Shown: positions 44,302-57,654 of the stretch, in pieces
How positions within the stretch are numbered: the first letter of the stretch is position 1
How the letters are laid out: every line of letters starts with the position of its first letter
Position numbers and translations under genes: made by a program
Assembly (NCBI GenBank): GCA_964059195.1
Contig: CAXKWD010000006.1
Location: forward strand, 71,317,073 to 71,381,072
Length of the DNA: 64,000 nucleotides
Reading direction: 5' to 3'
Origin: Ectobius pallidus
Lineage: Eukaryota > Arthropoda > Insecta > Blattodea > Ectobiidae
The notes under the pieces: generated by a model
The model's input: only the letters and a program-made list of their open reading frames with translations
What the model was told of the DNA's origin: nothing
Database searches by the model: none

Positions 44302-46295
44302 TACTTGTTTCTATTTCCGCTGCAGGTATAACGCTTCTAATGCATCTTCAGTTATAGAAGTGTCACCTATTAAATTCAAGGTTCATATTTATTACTATTA
44401 TAATTATTATTAATATTATTGTTGTTGTTGCTGTTGTTGTTGTATTCTTACTGAAATCCATCCAATCCATTGAATCCGTTGTGAATTCAAAAGAACACCA
44501 TTAAGCTTGGTTTATAAATTTCAAATTATAATAACAATGTAGAAAGATAATTAAAATTATGTATGTTAAAGGTTTTCATACATCCAAAAGGAAATGAATT
44601 AGAAATGGTTAAGAGACAAATAATTTCTACAATAGTTTTCGCGGCCTCGGGAAATATTTACACACCATTCATTGAAACGTGACTACTATTAATCTTCTAT
44701 CCACGTTCTTTTATCCAGCATTCCAGTTTCCTTTCAACACACACACACACGTTTTATCACCGTCCTCGTCCGAAGTGTGTTGCCAACTGGACAAAGAAAC
44801 GAAAGCCATGATATATATATTGCGGGCTCCATATATCGCAATCTTTTATGCTTCTCCTTTGATCTCCTTTTCAATAGTAAATGATTTTGAAATAAGACAT
44901 GAGCTCTAATTTACCAAATATCTAAATATCCCATGAATGCAATTACATTGCTCCCATTCCCTTGATTTTCATTTTTTCTTTTTTGTTATGGATTGTTTAG
45001 TTTTTTTACGATCATAAAAATTGTTTGAAAATTTAAGCTAGTTGCACTCAGAAAACTATTTTATTTCAAAAGTATTAAGTTACAAATATTTTGTACAATT
45101 AATCTTAGTATAAATAATCTGGTTTTCGGATGCCAGTAGAACTACATTACACGCCCGTTCAAAGAGATTCTGGAAATTAACTGCACTGAGCGGTAATTGA
45201 TATCACAACATAAATAAATGATACAGCAAGGGTACCATAATGCTTCAAAATGTTATAATTCAATGTCTTACCAAGACGCCTCAAAGATTGAAACTGTTGT
45301 GAAAAGAATGGGTGTACTTTACTTTTGCAGCTTCGGCAGATTACCAAACGGAATTCAGTTATTCCAAAGGCAAAGCACTTGATGATTTGGCATTATTTTG
45401 TTTAAAAGTCTTAAAGACAGTTAAACTAAATACAATTAAGGGTAGGTACAATTTTCCACCTTCAAAATACTGGATTTACATGTAATATTTAAAATATGCA
45501 GTTCCTATATAAATTCATTTAGGTGTAAAAAATTATTCCGATATCTACATTACTTTTAAAGTAATGAATTCAGACTCAAGTTGCTGCACTTGTCCGTAAT
45601 CAGCTGTCAGCCATCTGTGTGAATTTGATGTTATATGTTTAACGAATTTTTCCCTGAGCCTACACTCTTCATGATTGTTTCCCTAATATTTAAAAATCTA
45701 CTGAACAGAATGTTATTAATTCTATTGTGCAAGTTGCCACATACATATTTTCTACAAAAAATAACTGGAGGGGGGGTTAAAATTTAGAATATATAAATGT
45801 AAATGTTACATAAATTTAAACATAAATAAAATATTACATATTTAACAAGAGTCTTTATGGGGGTAATTTTTGTATATCTATTTTATAGGAAAAAATGAAA
45901 ATGTGAAAAATTGTTTGAGAAAAGAGGGGAATTGCTAAATTCTATCATGGCCAGTACGAGCCATTTTGAATAATTAATTTATCAATTTACTTGCATGTTA
46001 CATTTTAAAATTATCTTTAATTTATATTTAAAATACTGTTTTTCAGTGTAATAAGTTGCAGTTCTATATGAGTCGTGTTTAAGTAGGAAAAGGATTGAAT
46101 ATGGTCATATTTCAGTGCTATAAGCTGTACCGGCTCTCTTAAATAAAGGGATTTTTCTAGGGCGTTTTTTAGTTAGACACAGAGAAACCGTTTGTTTCCG
46201 ACAAACTGTATTAATAAACTCAGAGAAACCTAAAGCGTGTATTTATATTGAAAACTTGACATCGAATTTCTGGAACGAATAAAATACTATCTCTA
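44302..46295. other. AT-rich spacer, no gene
   Basis: TTG-rich GTTGTTGTTGCTG tract near 44418-44442 and a short CA repeat near 44738-44748. Confidence 0.5.
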
Positions 46296-46586
46296 CCCAC
46301 AGTAGTCTCGTGGTTAGCGACGGACCCGCAGGCCAGGGTTTGACCCTCGGTAACTCCTCGGATATTTCTAAGATAGGAATGGGGTTCACGCAGTCTCGTG
46401 GTTCAAATTGAGGACCTACTTGAAAGAAGTAGCGTCTACTGTCACGGAGACCATCATTACCGGTCGTCGGCATTCTGACCACAAGTCCCCAATCCTGCCA
46501 TCTGCCTATGCTAGATGATGCAGCGGTCGGATGGTAGACCTTGATCCTTCAGGGATGCGGAGCCACGGAGTTTAGTTTTAGTACAT
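46296..46586 (+). repeat. tRNA-derived SINE, family A, copy 3
   Basis: Head CAGTAGTCTCGTGGTTAGCG (box A), GGGTTTGACCCT (box B), body TGTCACGGAGACCATCATTA, GCAGCGGTCGGATGGTAG, CAGGGATGCGGAGCCACGG, tail AGTTTAGTTTTAGTA. Confidence 0.85.
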
Positions 46587-48209
46587 ACGGAACGGGTAGA
46601 GGAATCAATCAATATTTGTAAAATGTATAAATACATTCCATTTATTACATAAAGGCCTTAGACAGAATCGTTATATAGAAAGTTAGTGGATGTAATCAAA
46701 ATGTACACCAAAATGTAATTACACGATAGAAATAAATCCAATAACTGAGAGTTCGCTACTCCCCTAGGATGAGATCCAGTGATGCGATCAAGTCACCTAT
46801 GCAGCGTATTTCTATTCATGCAGTAGGTTAATTAGTATTTCCCGTAAACCATGTTACCAGATTTCCAATTAAAACCGTTGAAATTGTCAGACAAACCCGA
46901 ATAACTTTTACCGAATTAAGTTTGATTTACATAGGTTTGTCTGATCTCTCCTTGCTTACGTAGTTTCAACTGGTATTGGTGATTTTCTCATAAATATATT
47001 GTTTTCATCAGTAGGATTATGAGTGTTATGTAATTCATGTAATAAGACCTTAAAGTTGTCGGAAATATTATAGCTTCAGAAGTAATATTTTTGCTAAAGA
47101 ACTGCAAAATACTTATATAACTTACATTACCCTTTATAGTACAATACAGAATAAGCGGCCGCATTGTCGGAGTGTGCATTCGGCTATTTAAGCCTCATTC
47201 AGGGTCGTATTATTAGCTAGGTAAGACTATTATGAACAATTTTAATATTGTAGAAGCAATTATATGAATAGTCAATTCTAAAAACTTGTATAATTCCATT
47301 GCCATTGTCATGTTTAACTAATTACCCAGCAGTGTCATATAGTAGCTTTGTTGAATTCAAAAAAATGCTTTACAAGTGAGTTTTTCAGTGAAATCATCAT
47401 ATGGACAACTATAAATCTTGACAGTGAAATAGCGTGCTGTCTTTGTTTGGATACTTTGAAAGTTTAATTTTATCTTTCATTGGTAACAGTTAAGAAGAAA
47501 AGTATGTTAAATTTTGTTAGTACACCCTCTCTAAAAACAGCTGCTTATCGGACTGGTAACACGCCGAAAAATTGCATTTTAGCAACCAAGGCCGCTAAAA
47601 TTGCATAAAACTGCATTGAAACTGCATTATGAATGCAGTTTTATCGGCCTAGTACTTTAAAGTCCTCATGGCAATCTATAAACAAAATCCAGATGGCATT
47701 GACCAGTCACATCAACTAACATGGATTTAAGCATATAATTGCTCATAAAACAACAAATTTAAGCCAACGTGTTTCTTTCTGATAATCAGAAACTTTACCA
47801 GGGTTTTCACAAAACACGGTAGTCTACTTCATCATATAACAACAAATATAAGCCAGCAACTTTACACATCTTACTTCACAAGAGAATCATTGCTTACCAT
47901 GGATTGCTTGCAATATATCCCTTCTCGTAGTCTACTGCTGCCAGCTCCAATTCAATGTTTCTGGCTTGGATTGAAATTTCCTCGGGTTTATCATTCATAT
48001 TTCCACAAGCTTTTCGTAAATATTGGTTCATATGCATTACGATTCACAGAAAGCTACTCATATATTATGCATCTATACCGCATTTCGTATGGGTACGTAC
48101 GGTTCATTGTTGTTCCGCGATTCAGATGGCCTTGAGAATATGACTTTAACAAATGGCTGACTATCTTCCATTATAATTCATTATACGGTATTTTTGTTTC
48201 ATTTCATAT
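46587..48209. other. AT-rich spacer with one hairpin
   Basis: Near 47604-47645, ATAAAACTGCATT and AATGCAGTTTTAT can pair around a 14-base loop. No gene recognised; open frames at 47890-48143 lack motifs. Confidence 0.5.
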
Positions 48210-48370
48210 GATTTAGAGAGCTTTTACTTAAAAATATTGTGTGCACCACATACACAAAAACTTTATCGGACTCATCCAGTATTTCAGCCTCGGCCGCTAT
48301 ACTGTATTCGTTCGCTAAAGCGTTACTTTGCCTACTTGATACATAAAAAGCTATTATAAATGTTATATAT
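48210..48370 (+). repeat. Diverged repeat shared with 53333-53455
   Basis: Both have TTTTTAC(T)TAAAAATATTG, a GCACCAC segment, ATCCAGTATTTC and a CATACATAAA..GCTAT end, in the same orientation. Confidence 0.55.
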
Positions 48371-48618
48371 TATAACAGGGTATTATTATTGTATTAACTC
48401 TTACATTCGCATTGTTGTAATTATAACATGTTCTGTCCTTGCTGTAAATATTATTTACTCATACTCTTATATGTTTAATTTTTTTTTTTTTTTATACTCG
48501 AAATAATTATATTAGTGTATTTCATTGTATTGAACTGAACCGGCCCCTAGCACAAGCTTTGCTTTTTCAGATGAGTTCAAATTCACGTTTGCAAAATGTT
48601 ATATTATAATTTTTAGTA
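48371..48618 (+). repeat. LINE 3' tail (weak CCGAACACGAGC-type), copy 3
   Basis: Ends with TGTATTGAACTGAACCGGCC, CCTAGCACAAGCTTTGCT and AATAAATTTATTATT. Same order as the UTR of the 27-kb LINE: T-rich stretch, TGAACTGA(A/C)C, then a GAGC/GCTC-type stem, then a microsatellite. No coding sequence survives. Confidence 0.45.
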
Positions 48619-48622
48619 ATAA

Positions 48623-48701
<79 letters not shown>

Positions 48702-48702
48702 G
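48619..48702 (+). repeat. TTA microsatellite
   Basis: About 26 units with little interruption, directly after the LINE tail. Confidence 0.95.
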
Positions 48703-51700
48703 TCATTATTATATTCCATTCGTGGAAAGTTGTTCTTCTCTTCTACATAATTGTATTTTGATTTTTAAAGTGTCATTGTTTCACACTGGTCACATTTTGT
48801 ATGTTTTTTCATAACTTTACTATGTAATGAAGGGTTAAAAATGCATTCAAGGAAACATAGGCTATGGGGGAAAAGGAAATAACTACATAGTTAAGATTAT
48901 TTATTTTTGGGCACTGCGTTTTATTTTTTATATTATTAAGCATATAGTATAATAGAGCAATGCGCATAATTAATAAACTAAAATTAATATAATTTTTATA
49001 AAATAAGTAGTTATCATTTTATACATTTTTTGTCTCTCCTGAAAAGTTGAAAAAGGAGCTGGTACCTTTCTAAAACGAATGATTCAGTTATATCCACTTT
49101 CAAAAGCTATTCATCTGTTATTCTCATTTTATAGTTTATTGAAGACAAGGAATAATGCCATTAAAAACTAATCAATCCGATAGCCTATAATTGAAACCCA
49201 CTAATTGTTTCAAAACACTATGTTTAATGGAGGTTTTTAAAGATACATCAGTATCTAGGGAACGACCTAATTGCACGTCAATATTGGTGCAGTTTTCCTA
49301 GATAAACCGTGTTGTTATGATCTTGTAGGGTAATGATCGGAAATACAAAACGAGGTTCTAAGTAATTGCTTCATTAAAAACAAAACTTTTTCGCTCTGCA
49401 GCAACTATGAATGGGACCGTCTCGAAGTTAACTTTTTTAATGGAAATCATATCAGCTATAATCATGAAGTTATTGTAAAACAAGCTCGTGAATTGCTTTG
49501 AATATGGTCAAAAACGTTCACCAGGTTGAAGTTTAATACGAATTAAGTAAAAGTCTACTCCTGAAGAAGCAAGCTGAACGGATTCATGGTTTTGTTTCTC
49601 TCTAACCACTGCTACTGAATTAACACCCAATACCAAACTGAAATATCGGAAGTATCGAAACCCAATGTTGACACTGTAATAGATAAAAGAAGAGATAGTG
49701 ATAGATTTTCTATAAAATACTTGTTTTTACATAGCATTCATTGTTATATGCTCTTAAGTGTTCACGGCGGAAGTAATATAACCATGCACATTTTAACACC
49801 TTGTTCCTTAGGTAGAAAGAAACAAACAAACAAACAAACAAATAAATATAAAATACCATTATTGTCCTGTGTGAATAGGCCTACTTTCTCAGAAAAAAAT
49901 GTGTTGTCCCTAAAAGTTATCCGTGCTGTATTTGACAGTATTAATCGTATTATTCTATTTTCGCAGAGAAAAGAGTAAGAAATAAATTTTCCCTTTGTGG
50001 CTTTTAAAGAGAGTTGACGGTTTTGGTGGAAATTAAATACAAAAAGCAATGCGTGGATAACATAATCTATAAAACATGGCAACATCTAGACTGGTGTATT
50101 CTTCGCGCAGGAAGTTTGTTCTCACACTAATGGAAGATCATTGCCACCAAAAGAGCGATCTGACTGTACGCTGTTGCTGATCTGCGGAGACTGTTATCCT
50201 GATTATCTCATAAATCATGGATCTAATCGCAAAATTCATAATAGATTTTACATTTGTTTTAATCGTAATTATTAGATTATTGTAATCGTAATATTAATTA
50301 TTAGATTAGATTCGCTTTGACTACAGCTAAGTCACACCTTGCTTAGTCGATGGACAAGTGAAGTACAAAGAACTACCCCTGAATTGAACCTTGGACACCA
50401 GCCAAAACAAAACCGCTATAAGAACCTAAAAATCCGAGGTCTAATAATTATGATTAAAACAAATGAAAAATCTGCACACTTTAACTACTTCCATTCTGTA
50501 TAATCATAAGCCACGATAGCCCCTGACGACAGAAAACGGTTGTATAGAAGAAAGACCTATTCAATTAACGTATTTGAATTGTATAACATAATTTGGCAGG
50601 AGTATATTTCTTTGACATCACGCATCCGTTACGAAAAGTACGACATAAAGCGGGATAGCTGTTGAGCTACATCATGCATTATTGCATGCTATTTGCAAAT
50701 CTCGATCTAGCCACAACTTAACCGTGGCATTCAAAGAATGTTTATTAGAACAATATCCCTGTCGCTTTGTACTCATTACTATCCCATTCACTATGCTTTA
50801 CAGATATTTTAAATGTCATCTGCCATGCAAAGTGTATTTAATTTTTAATGTCCAATCACAAATTATGCATCGTATGTTCCTATATTATGCGTTCCATTTT
50901 GAAAAGATCGTGTATTTATTCCCTGCTTAAAACACAACAATGCATTTTATGGCAAACATCTCATGAACGGACATAACCTTTAGGCTACTAGCACATTTTA
51001 TACGTTTCTGCAAGACCATCAGGCCCTATTCCATAAACATGACAGGCGCTACATTTTAGTAGTTATGTAGTTTCGACTGGTAAAAAATTGTTTCACTGAA
51101 TTTACCTACAAATCTTATAACCTTCAAAAATAAAAAACTGTATTGACATAATCATTCCATAATCCTGAGAATTATGTACTTTGCCTGTAATACATAAATT
51201 TTCCTCAACTATTCACATATGAAAATCGATCGACTGTCCATAAGGATTATTGCAAACTAACCCCGATACTATGAGTACATGTAGGCCTATAATTATACTG
51301 TACATGTAGCTGGAAAAGGTTACAACTTATAAAAGCCTAACATATTATATTTGCATTGTTATTAATGTGTCTCAATTAAACATATATATAAAGTTAATTA
51401 CTGTCATATCAATCTATTACAATCTATTGTGCAATGTGTATGAGTAAAAAAAAAAATAATAATAATCTGTATTTATTAACATTTTTAAATAACAGCCTAT
51501 CGAGATAATTTTATTCTTCATTATATTATAATTATCACTGTTCGGGACCTGCAGGTATTATAAACATCGAAATCGTGAATGCTTAAATACAAAAGTACGT
51601 AAATCAAAATGAACTTGATTGAAAATCCAATAAAAGCCTTATGAAAATTAAAGATCATCAAATTTACCGTGTATTTTCCTCTATGCTACCGGAATAATTA

Positions 51701-51776
51701 AGCTTCATCGAGTTTTGTTGTACCCATGAAATGAATATTAAAGTTTCGTACGATTTTATTCGGGTACTCTTTTATA
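48703..51776. other. AT-rich intergenic DNA, no gene seen
   Basis: Three kb without recognisable coding sequence. AAAC repeat at 49820-49843; TAGGCCTA at 49876-49883 and 51282-51289. Confidence 0.55.
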
Positions 51777-51784
51777 TTCTTAAT

Positions 51785-52171
51785 CATAGGCGTAGCCAGG
51801 CCGACCATATGGGGGGGGGGGTTATAACATCCGCGGGGTCTGGCGAGTATGGAAGGAGAGGGGGGTCCGGGGGCCCTCCCCCGTAAAATTTTAAAAATTA
51901 AGATGCAAAATAACGAGTTTTAAGCTTCCGGGGGTTCTCCCACGGAAAATTTTAAAAATTAAGATGCAAAATAACAAGTTTTAAGCTTCCGGGGGTCCTT
52001 CCCCGGAAAATTTTAAAAATTAAGACGCAAAATAACGAGTTTTAAGCTTCCCACGCTTTATACTTGTATTAAGCAATTTATGGGCAGACTTAAAAAAATT
52101 ATACAATTTTCCATTTTTTATTCAGTGGGGGGGGGTTCAAACCCCCAAAACCCCCCCTCGCTACGCCTATG
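51785..52171 (+). mobile_element. hAT-like MITE (CATAGGCGTA ends), copy 2, three internal 61-bp units
   Basis: Starts CATAGGCGTAGCCAGGCCGA and ends CTCGCTACGCCTATG, with the exact 8-bp duplication TTCTTAAT at 51777-51784 and 52172-52179. Three tandem 61-bp units (51867-51927, 51928-51988, 51989-52049), each with AAATTAAGATGCAAAATAAC or a close variant and a GC-rich CCGGGGGTCC-type start. Non-coding. Inverted relative to the copy at 24684. Confidence 0.9.
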
Positions 52172-52179
52172 TTCTTAAT

Positions 52180-52522
52180 AATAATATTATAAACGTTTTC
52201 ATTTAAAAAAATAGTTTGTTTGAAACTTGCAGCGATAAATCTGTTCTTAACTTAATTTCAACCAATTACATCAAACTTCTTCACTCCCCATTAGCTTCTA
52301 AGTGGATGGAAATAAGACGATAACTGATCTCCCATGAACATCGAATCTAATTAGGAAAGAGACTTTTATGGCGGCTCGTCGTTCTACTCTTTCTCATGAT
52401 AATTTTCACAATTAATCATATGTAAGGAAGGAAAAAAATATATTTTTATAGAACTTCACCGCCCTTCCTGCCGAAGAAATAGAAGAGAGTATTTCTTCTA
52501 AAGAGGATTTTTCCATTAATTC
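52180..52522. other. AT-rich spacer
   Basis: No gene seen. Confidence 0.5.
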
Positions 52523-53219
52523 ATTTTTTTTGTTGATACTCCAACACATGTGACCCTATTTTACCTTGGAGGTATGTTAGGGTTTTAAATATAACAAATT
52601 AACAAAATTAATATTAACAAACTGTCTTACAAGTAATAATTATAAACGGGAATGAACATAATTTACGAAACGTATAAAATCTTGTTTGCAACACTCTTTT
52701 CTAAAAACTGTCAGTGGTGCTGAAAGTGTAGTGTTACAATAATTTAGTTTACACCTTAATTGAAAACGTTGTCTTTCAAATCTGGGACATTCCAGTAAAA
52801 GATGTTTCACTGTTTGTTCAATTTCTCCACAAGGGCAAGTATAGTCGCATTCTATTTTTATTTTAAATCTTCGGAAATAGCTACCAAATTTACCATGTCC
52901 TGATATAAACTGAGTTAATATAAAATTTGGTACAAAAAATTTTGACTGTAGTCTATGATATATTGTTGGAAAATAAAGTTCTCTTGTAACAGCTCCTTCA
53001 TCCGAGTGTTCCCATTCAAAATTCCAACAAGATGTAATATATTTCCTTATTTGATTTTTAACAAATGATATTGGACACTTAGCATACACATAGCTCGAGT
53101 CCATGGAAGCTGCCGATTTTGCCAACTTGTCAGCACGTTCATTTCCTTCCGTTCCACTATGTCCACGAGTCCATACTATACATATGTGGGTTGCCTTCAG
53201 GACGATGTTACGAATTTCT
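52523..53219 (-). pseudogene. R1/jockey-like LINE fragment: RNase H end, C-terminal domain, 3' tail
   Basis: Minus strand from 53219: HICIVWTRGHSGTEGNERAD then KLAK, the last RNase H motif (GHxGxxGNExAD), then TRELYFPTIYHRLQ, FILTQFISGHGKFGSYFRRF, and CDYTCPCGEIEQTVKHLLLE then CPRF (CCHC-like), ending in a stop at 52640. The homologous segment is open throughout (about 190 codons). Upstream an in-frame TAA in a TTAA repeat marks the truncation. The 3' UTR runs to an A-rich end near 52523-52530. Related to the piece at 10512-10778. Not a host gene. Confidence 0.8.
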
Positions 53220-54122
53220 ATTAATTAATTAATTGATTGAAAAAGAATAATATTAAGGGCATTAAAATTGGTTTTTAGGCTTTAACGATTCAAAACTGAG
53301 GATTTAGATTATGAAGGCATCATAACTTATAAACATAAATTGAGAGAGTTTTTACTAAAAAATATTGAATGCACCACGTATGCAAAAGCTTTAGTGGACA
53401 TATCCAGTATTTCTAGATTCGTTATTTTGCGTACTTCATACATAAATAGCTATAATGGTTTTGATTCTTGGAGTGTAAACATTGGCATTCAAGATTCCTG
53501 GAAAAAGTTGTAAAACATCGTAAGGTTTAGACACAAATAAAAATGGTGCAAAACCTGTTGATAAACTTTCTTATATACACGTAGTGTATTTGGAGATCTC
53601 AACGAATTATAGATAAAATATTAATTCGCCTTATAGCATCATACTTATTAAATGAACGAGTAATTGGTCAGGTTATCCTGAACTGCAATGCTAGACGTCC
53701 AAAAAACTACTGCATGCTAATTCCGGCAGCTCTAGAACCAGTTCGATAAGTTGTGGCTTAGGAAAACATTGATATATGCCAAGTCTGTATACCCATCCCT
53801 AGTATCGTGTGCAATGTGTCATAAGCATATAACACTTTACAACAATTAATCTAGTTTTTAAACAGTCGAAGGTAAAAAAGCACTTCTAACGGTGAATGAC
53901 ATTAATAAAAATGAGAAAATTATGCCACTGAGTGTTATAAAATTATAACACTCCAGGGTCACGAACTTGGTTTTCCTGCTTCACTAATTTCCCTACACTC
54001 TCAACTATTGTAAATAAATAAAATAACTACATAACAAATCGCGTAAACGATTCTATTACTACTTCCTCCATGAAAGGAAGTGCCATTACTTGTAATAAAC
54101 GCACGTAAACTGAGGTAATAAA
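53220..54122. other. Spacer; 53333-53455 is a diverged repeat
   Basis: 53333-53455 matches 48210-48370; 53555-53600 resembles 42215-42290. TAATAA precedes the MITE that follows. Confidence 0.5.
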
Positions 54123-54646
54123 GTGCCAGATTGCTTTTGTTTAATTAGTGATAATTGCAATTATTATGATATTCATAAAATAAGTTATTTTTTTAATCGA
54201 TTTCCGAGTTAAGCTCCAGATCGATTCATTAGGCAGGGCTTACGGGAGAACAAAGGTCTAGTTTGATAAGCATATATGAAGGAATATGTGGGGTAGTGTT
54301 GTGTGTCAAAGCTACCTATATTGCAACTTCCAAAGTCGTATATGAACAATGTAAAACAATATGTTGCCATGCGAACTGATTTACATTTGATAAATTCTTT
54401 CTAATATATTACCATAAAATAGACACAAAATTGGGCATTACTCCGGTACCGCCAGCCGATTTGGTCCAATAGCAATAGGCTTCTTCCCATGGACTTATAA
54501 ATGCGTAAGTTAGGCCTATACCAAGTTTCATGAAAATCCAATAAAGCGTATTTGAGTTATCGCGCGTACAGACACACGGAGAGAGAGACAGACGGACAGA
54601 TATTTCCCGTCCACCACACAATCTCAGAAAGTACCATTTTGGCTCC
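54123..54646 (+). mobile_element. MITE family with GTGCCAGA ends, copy 3 (uninterrupted)
   Basis: Same body as copy 2 without the SINE, including AAAGGTCTAGTTTGATAA at the SINE's target. Ends GTGCCAGATTG and ...CCATTTTGGCTCC. TAATAA on both sides (54117-54122 and 54647-54652) may be a 6-bp duplication, but the bases are common, so this is tentative. TAGGCCTA at 54511 sits in a region where copy 2 lacks it. Confidence 0.75.
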
Positions 54647-54652
54647 TAATAA

Positions 54653-55315
54653 TTGTAGAATCAGTATTTCTGTTTACGGTTGCTGAGAAAACAAGAAGAA
54701 AATAACTAAACACAAATTCTCCCTACACACTCAACTGTTGTAAATCTAAGCAATATAACAAATCACTGATGCTAGGAAGAAACAAATTACCATCTCAGCC
54801 GCGCTGAGCGTAACAGATACGAAATAGGTAAAAAGAACCTAATTTTATTAACAATGCACAATTAATTTGTTTATAAATAGTGACGACGTTTGACCGGAGG
54901 TAATAAGCTTCATTGCTTGGCACTCCGGGGGTAAGGGAGGGCACAAGAAAAGTGTCCAAAAAATAGTATATGATACTCTTGGTAAAATTATTTTATTATG
55001 CTCTTAGGGTTGCTTCACTCACCCTTACGGGCACGTTAGTGACAGCTCATAAATAAAATATTAACTTCTTTTACGCATTAAGAGGTTCCCTTGAACAATT
55101 TGTAAAGCAAGGATAGCACCTTTTCATGATGGCAATATTAAAAACTTATCATGACATGCAACTAACATTATCGTAGTAATAATTTGTATATTGTACCTTT
55201 GTTACTTTATTAGTAACTTCAGATCTCACGGAAATCTTTATTTTAGTAGCCTGTATTTTCAAGAAGAGAATAAAATAAAATACTTGGGTCAATCTAACAG
55301 CGCAAATATTTCGTA
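54653..55315. other. AT-rich spacer, no gene
   Basis: Nothing recognised. Confidence 0.5.
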
Positions 55316-55317
55316 TA

Positions 55318-55345
55318 CGAGGGTCGTCCAGAAAGACATATCAAA
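55318..55345 (+). repeat. Possible solo mariner-type end
   Basis: TA followed by CGAGGGTCGTCCAGAAAG, resembling the CGAGGGGTATTCCGAAAG end at 31578. No matching right end found nearby. Confidence 0.4.
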
Positions 55346-57654
55346 ATCAGAAGATGTCAACAAACTTCTAGCCACAATATTATAATAGTATTACCCACAA
55401 GTGTAAAATACACAAGAGCGAAAAGTAGAGCAATAGAACACAAGCGCCGAAAAGTTGTTGGGACCGAAGTATGGCCTATGTTCGAGGGTTCCGAGGGTGG
55501 TAGAGGGCCAAAAAATAAAGTGCCTACTCCATTTTTTTTTACATAATCGCCATTTTAATAGAAATACAAGGTTTTCTGTATCAGCTCGCGCCAATTCTTT
55601 AAGTCATAAGTGAGTGACTGCTCCTTTTGCTCATTTTTTATTTCTAGCTGGGTCTTTTAGTTTGTGGAAAAGGTGAAAAGTATGTAATGAATTGGTCTAG
55701 AGATATTTTTATTTATTACAGCACAGTTAAGAAGGAATAGCTTTTGTGCAAGTGTTTATAACAAATTTGAAGAGACCTAGACTGATTCAGATAAAAAAAA
55801 AAAAAAGACAGAATGAGCAAGTTTTCCTTTTCACAACTTTATAAAATTGATTGTGACCTGAGTGAAGTGAGTGAAGTGTTTGTATATAGCACCTTAAACG
55901 TAGCACTATTAGAAACGACAATGATATATTATGACGAAGGGCAAAGTTCGTCAATGGGTGTATGCACTATGTCTATCTGAACAATAGGACAACCTCTAAA
56001 TTCGGTTACCGCATAAATACATGCAGATATGCTAAGTTGTAAGCTACAGAAAGTTTAGATTTTTTTTTCTTGTTTGGCTTCAGTAATATTGAGCATGACA
56101 ATATCCTGCTTTCAGTTAGCATACACCGGGACATTAACTGTGACCTGTTTGATAAGCCTCCGGCAGAGTGGTCCACATTACTCATCCTGTCAGACGATTA
56201 GACTGCTGCTCACAAATTGATATATTACTCTTGTTTGTGTTGCTACATCTTGTTCTATAATCTATTATTACTAACAATAAAAGATTAATTGTCAGAACCT
56301 AAGTGGATTCACCTGTTTCATTGAATGATTCGAATCCGGATACCAATTAATCTGGTCAAAGTGTTACACAGTGGTAACTTATTCATGAAGGGTATCTATC
56401 TTATCTTCGTTCACATAAACATGCTCCGAGTTTGTTATAGAGCACACGCAATGAGTGAGATGCGTTTTGTCCGTACAAGAAGAATGACTATGGAAAATTT
56501 CACCAAGCTTGGTAATATAAAACATTACATATAGTCTGTTGCTACTGCGTAGCATTAGTGAATAATAAAAGGCCTAGATTCGTTTTCCTATAAAAAAATA
56601 ATTAAGGTTAGTTTGTTCGTGTCCAATTTAGACTTTTCTTGTATAACTTATCATGACTATGTTAGAAGATAGGGGAAAGCTTGCACAGTAAACTTGAAGA
56701 AACAATTAAAATGCATATGTTACCACTAGGCAAGGCATTTGATGATTTTGAATTCTTTTTTATATGAAGGTTAAAAGATAGCTCGAATATAATAAAAATG
56801 TTTAACATGAAATAATTTATTAAACAAGGGCAATTCGTCATTACATTTTTTGCTTTATTTTGAATTTTTCGTCATTTTCAAGAGATAGGTAATTCTTTTG
56901 GCAATTTTTAGGTCATTTTCTTCATTTTTAGGTCATGTTGCAGTGGAGGAAGAGAAGAGCTTTTGCATACACAAATCGTTACTTTCAGACAACAGAAAAT
57001 CGTTTTTATTTTAAAAATTTAAAATAGTTCATTTTAATTCAGGTTCATTGTAAACAGTTTGTCTTGTAGCAATAAAGATTTTTTTCTTTCTTTTTAAATG
57101 ACACATATTTACTAGGGGCAATTTGATAGGCATGCCTGTTCAGAAAGAATTCCTTTTCAGCTAAGGGTGTCCAAGTAGTATAAATTTACTTACGGTACTT
57201 CTTTAGTAACAAAATAAGTGTGTTTTATACTCTTATTGTAAATTAATATATAATGCACTGCCATCCATTAAATTGCGTTTAGCAATTCATTACTTAAAAA
57301 CACATTAAATTGCTTTTAGTAATCCATTACTATAAAAAAAAGCCATTATAAGGAATAATGGTAAATAATTTGGTCATTTTTTTAAATTTTGTGTTATTTA
57401 TTCCCTATTTTTAGGTCATAAATGCATTTTTATTTTTAATTGTTTTCACTATTTAATCGTTATTAAATGCCTTGACCTAGTTAACACCTTGCATAAAATC
57501 GTATTGATTTAATAAAATACCGATTCTGTGTGAGACTATTTTCTGTAAAAATTATTATATTAAGACTGTTTAATTTTGTATATGAAAATTCTTATTGAAT
57601 TTTGGAAACCAACTAATGCAAAAATTGAATTTTTGACACATAACCAAGTACCGT
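55346..57654. other. AT-rich spacer, no gene
   Basis: T-rich run at 55533-55541, A-rich at 55793-55807. Several TTTTTAGGTCAT-type phrases at 56908, 56927 and 57408 form a minor dispersed motif. Confidence 0.5.
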
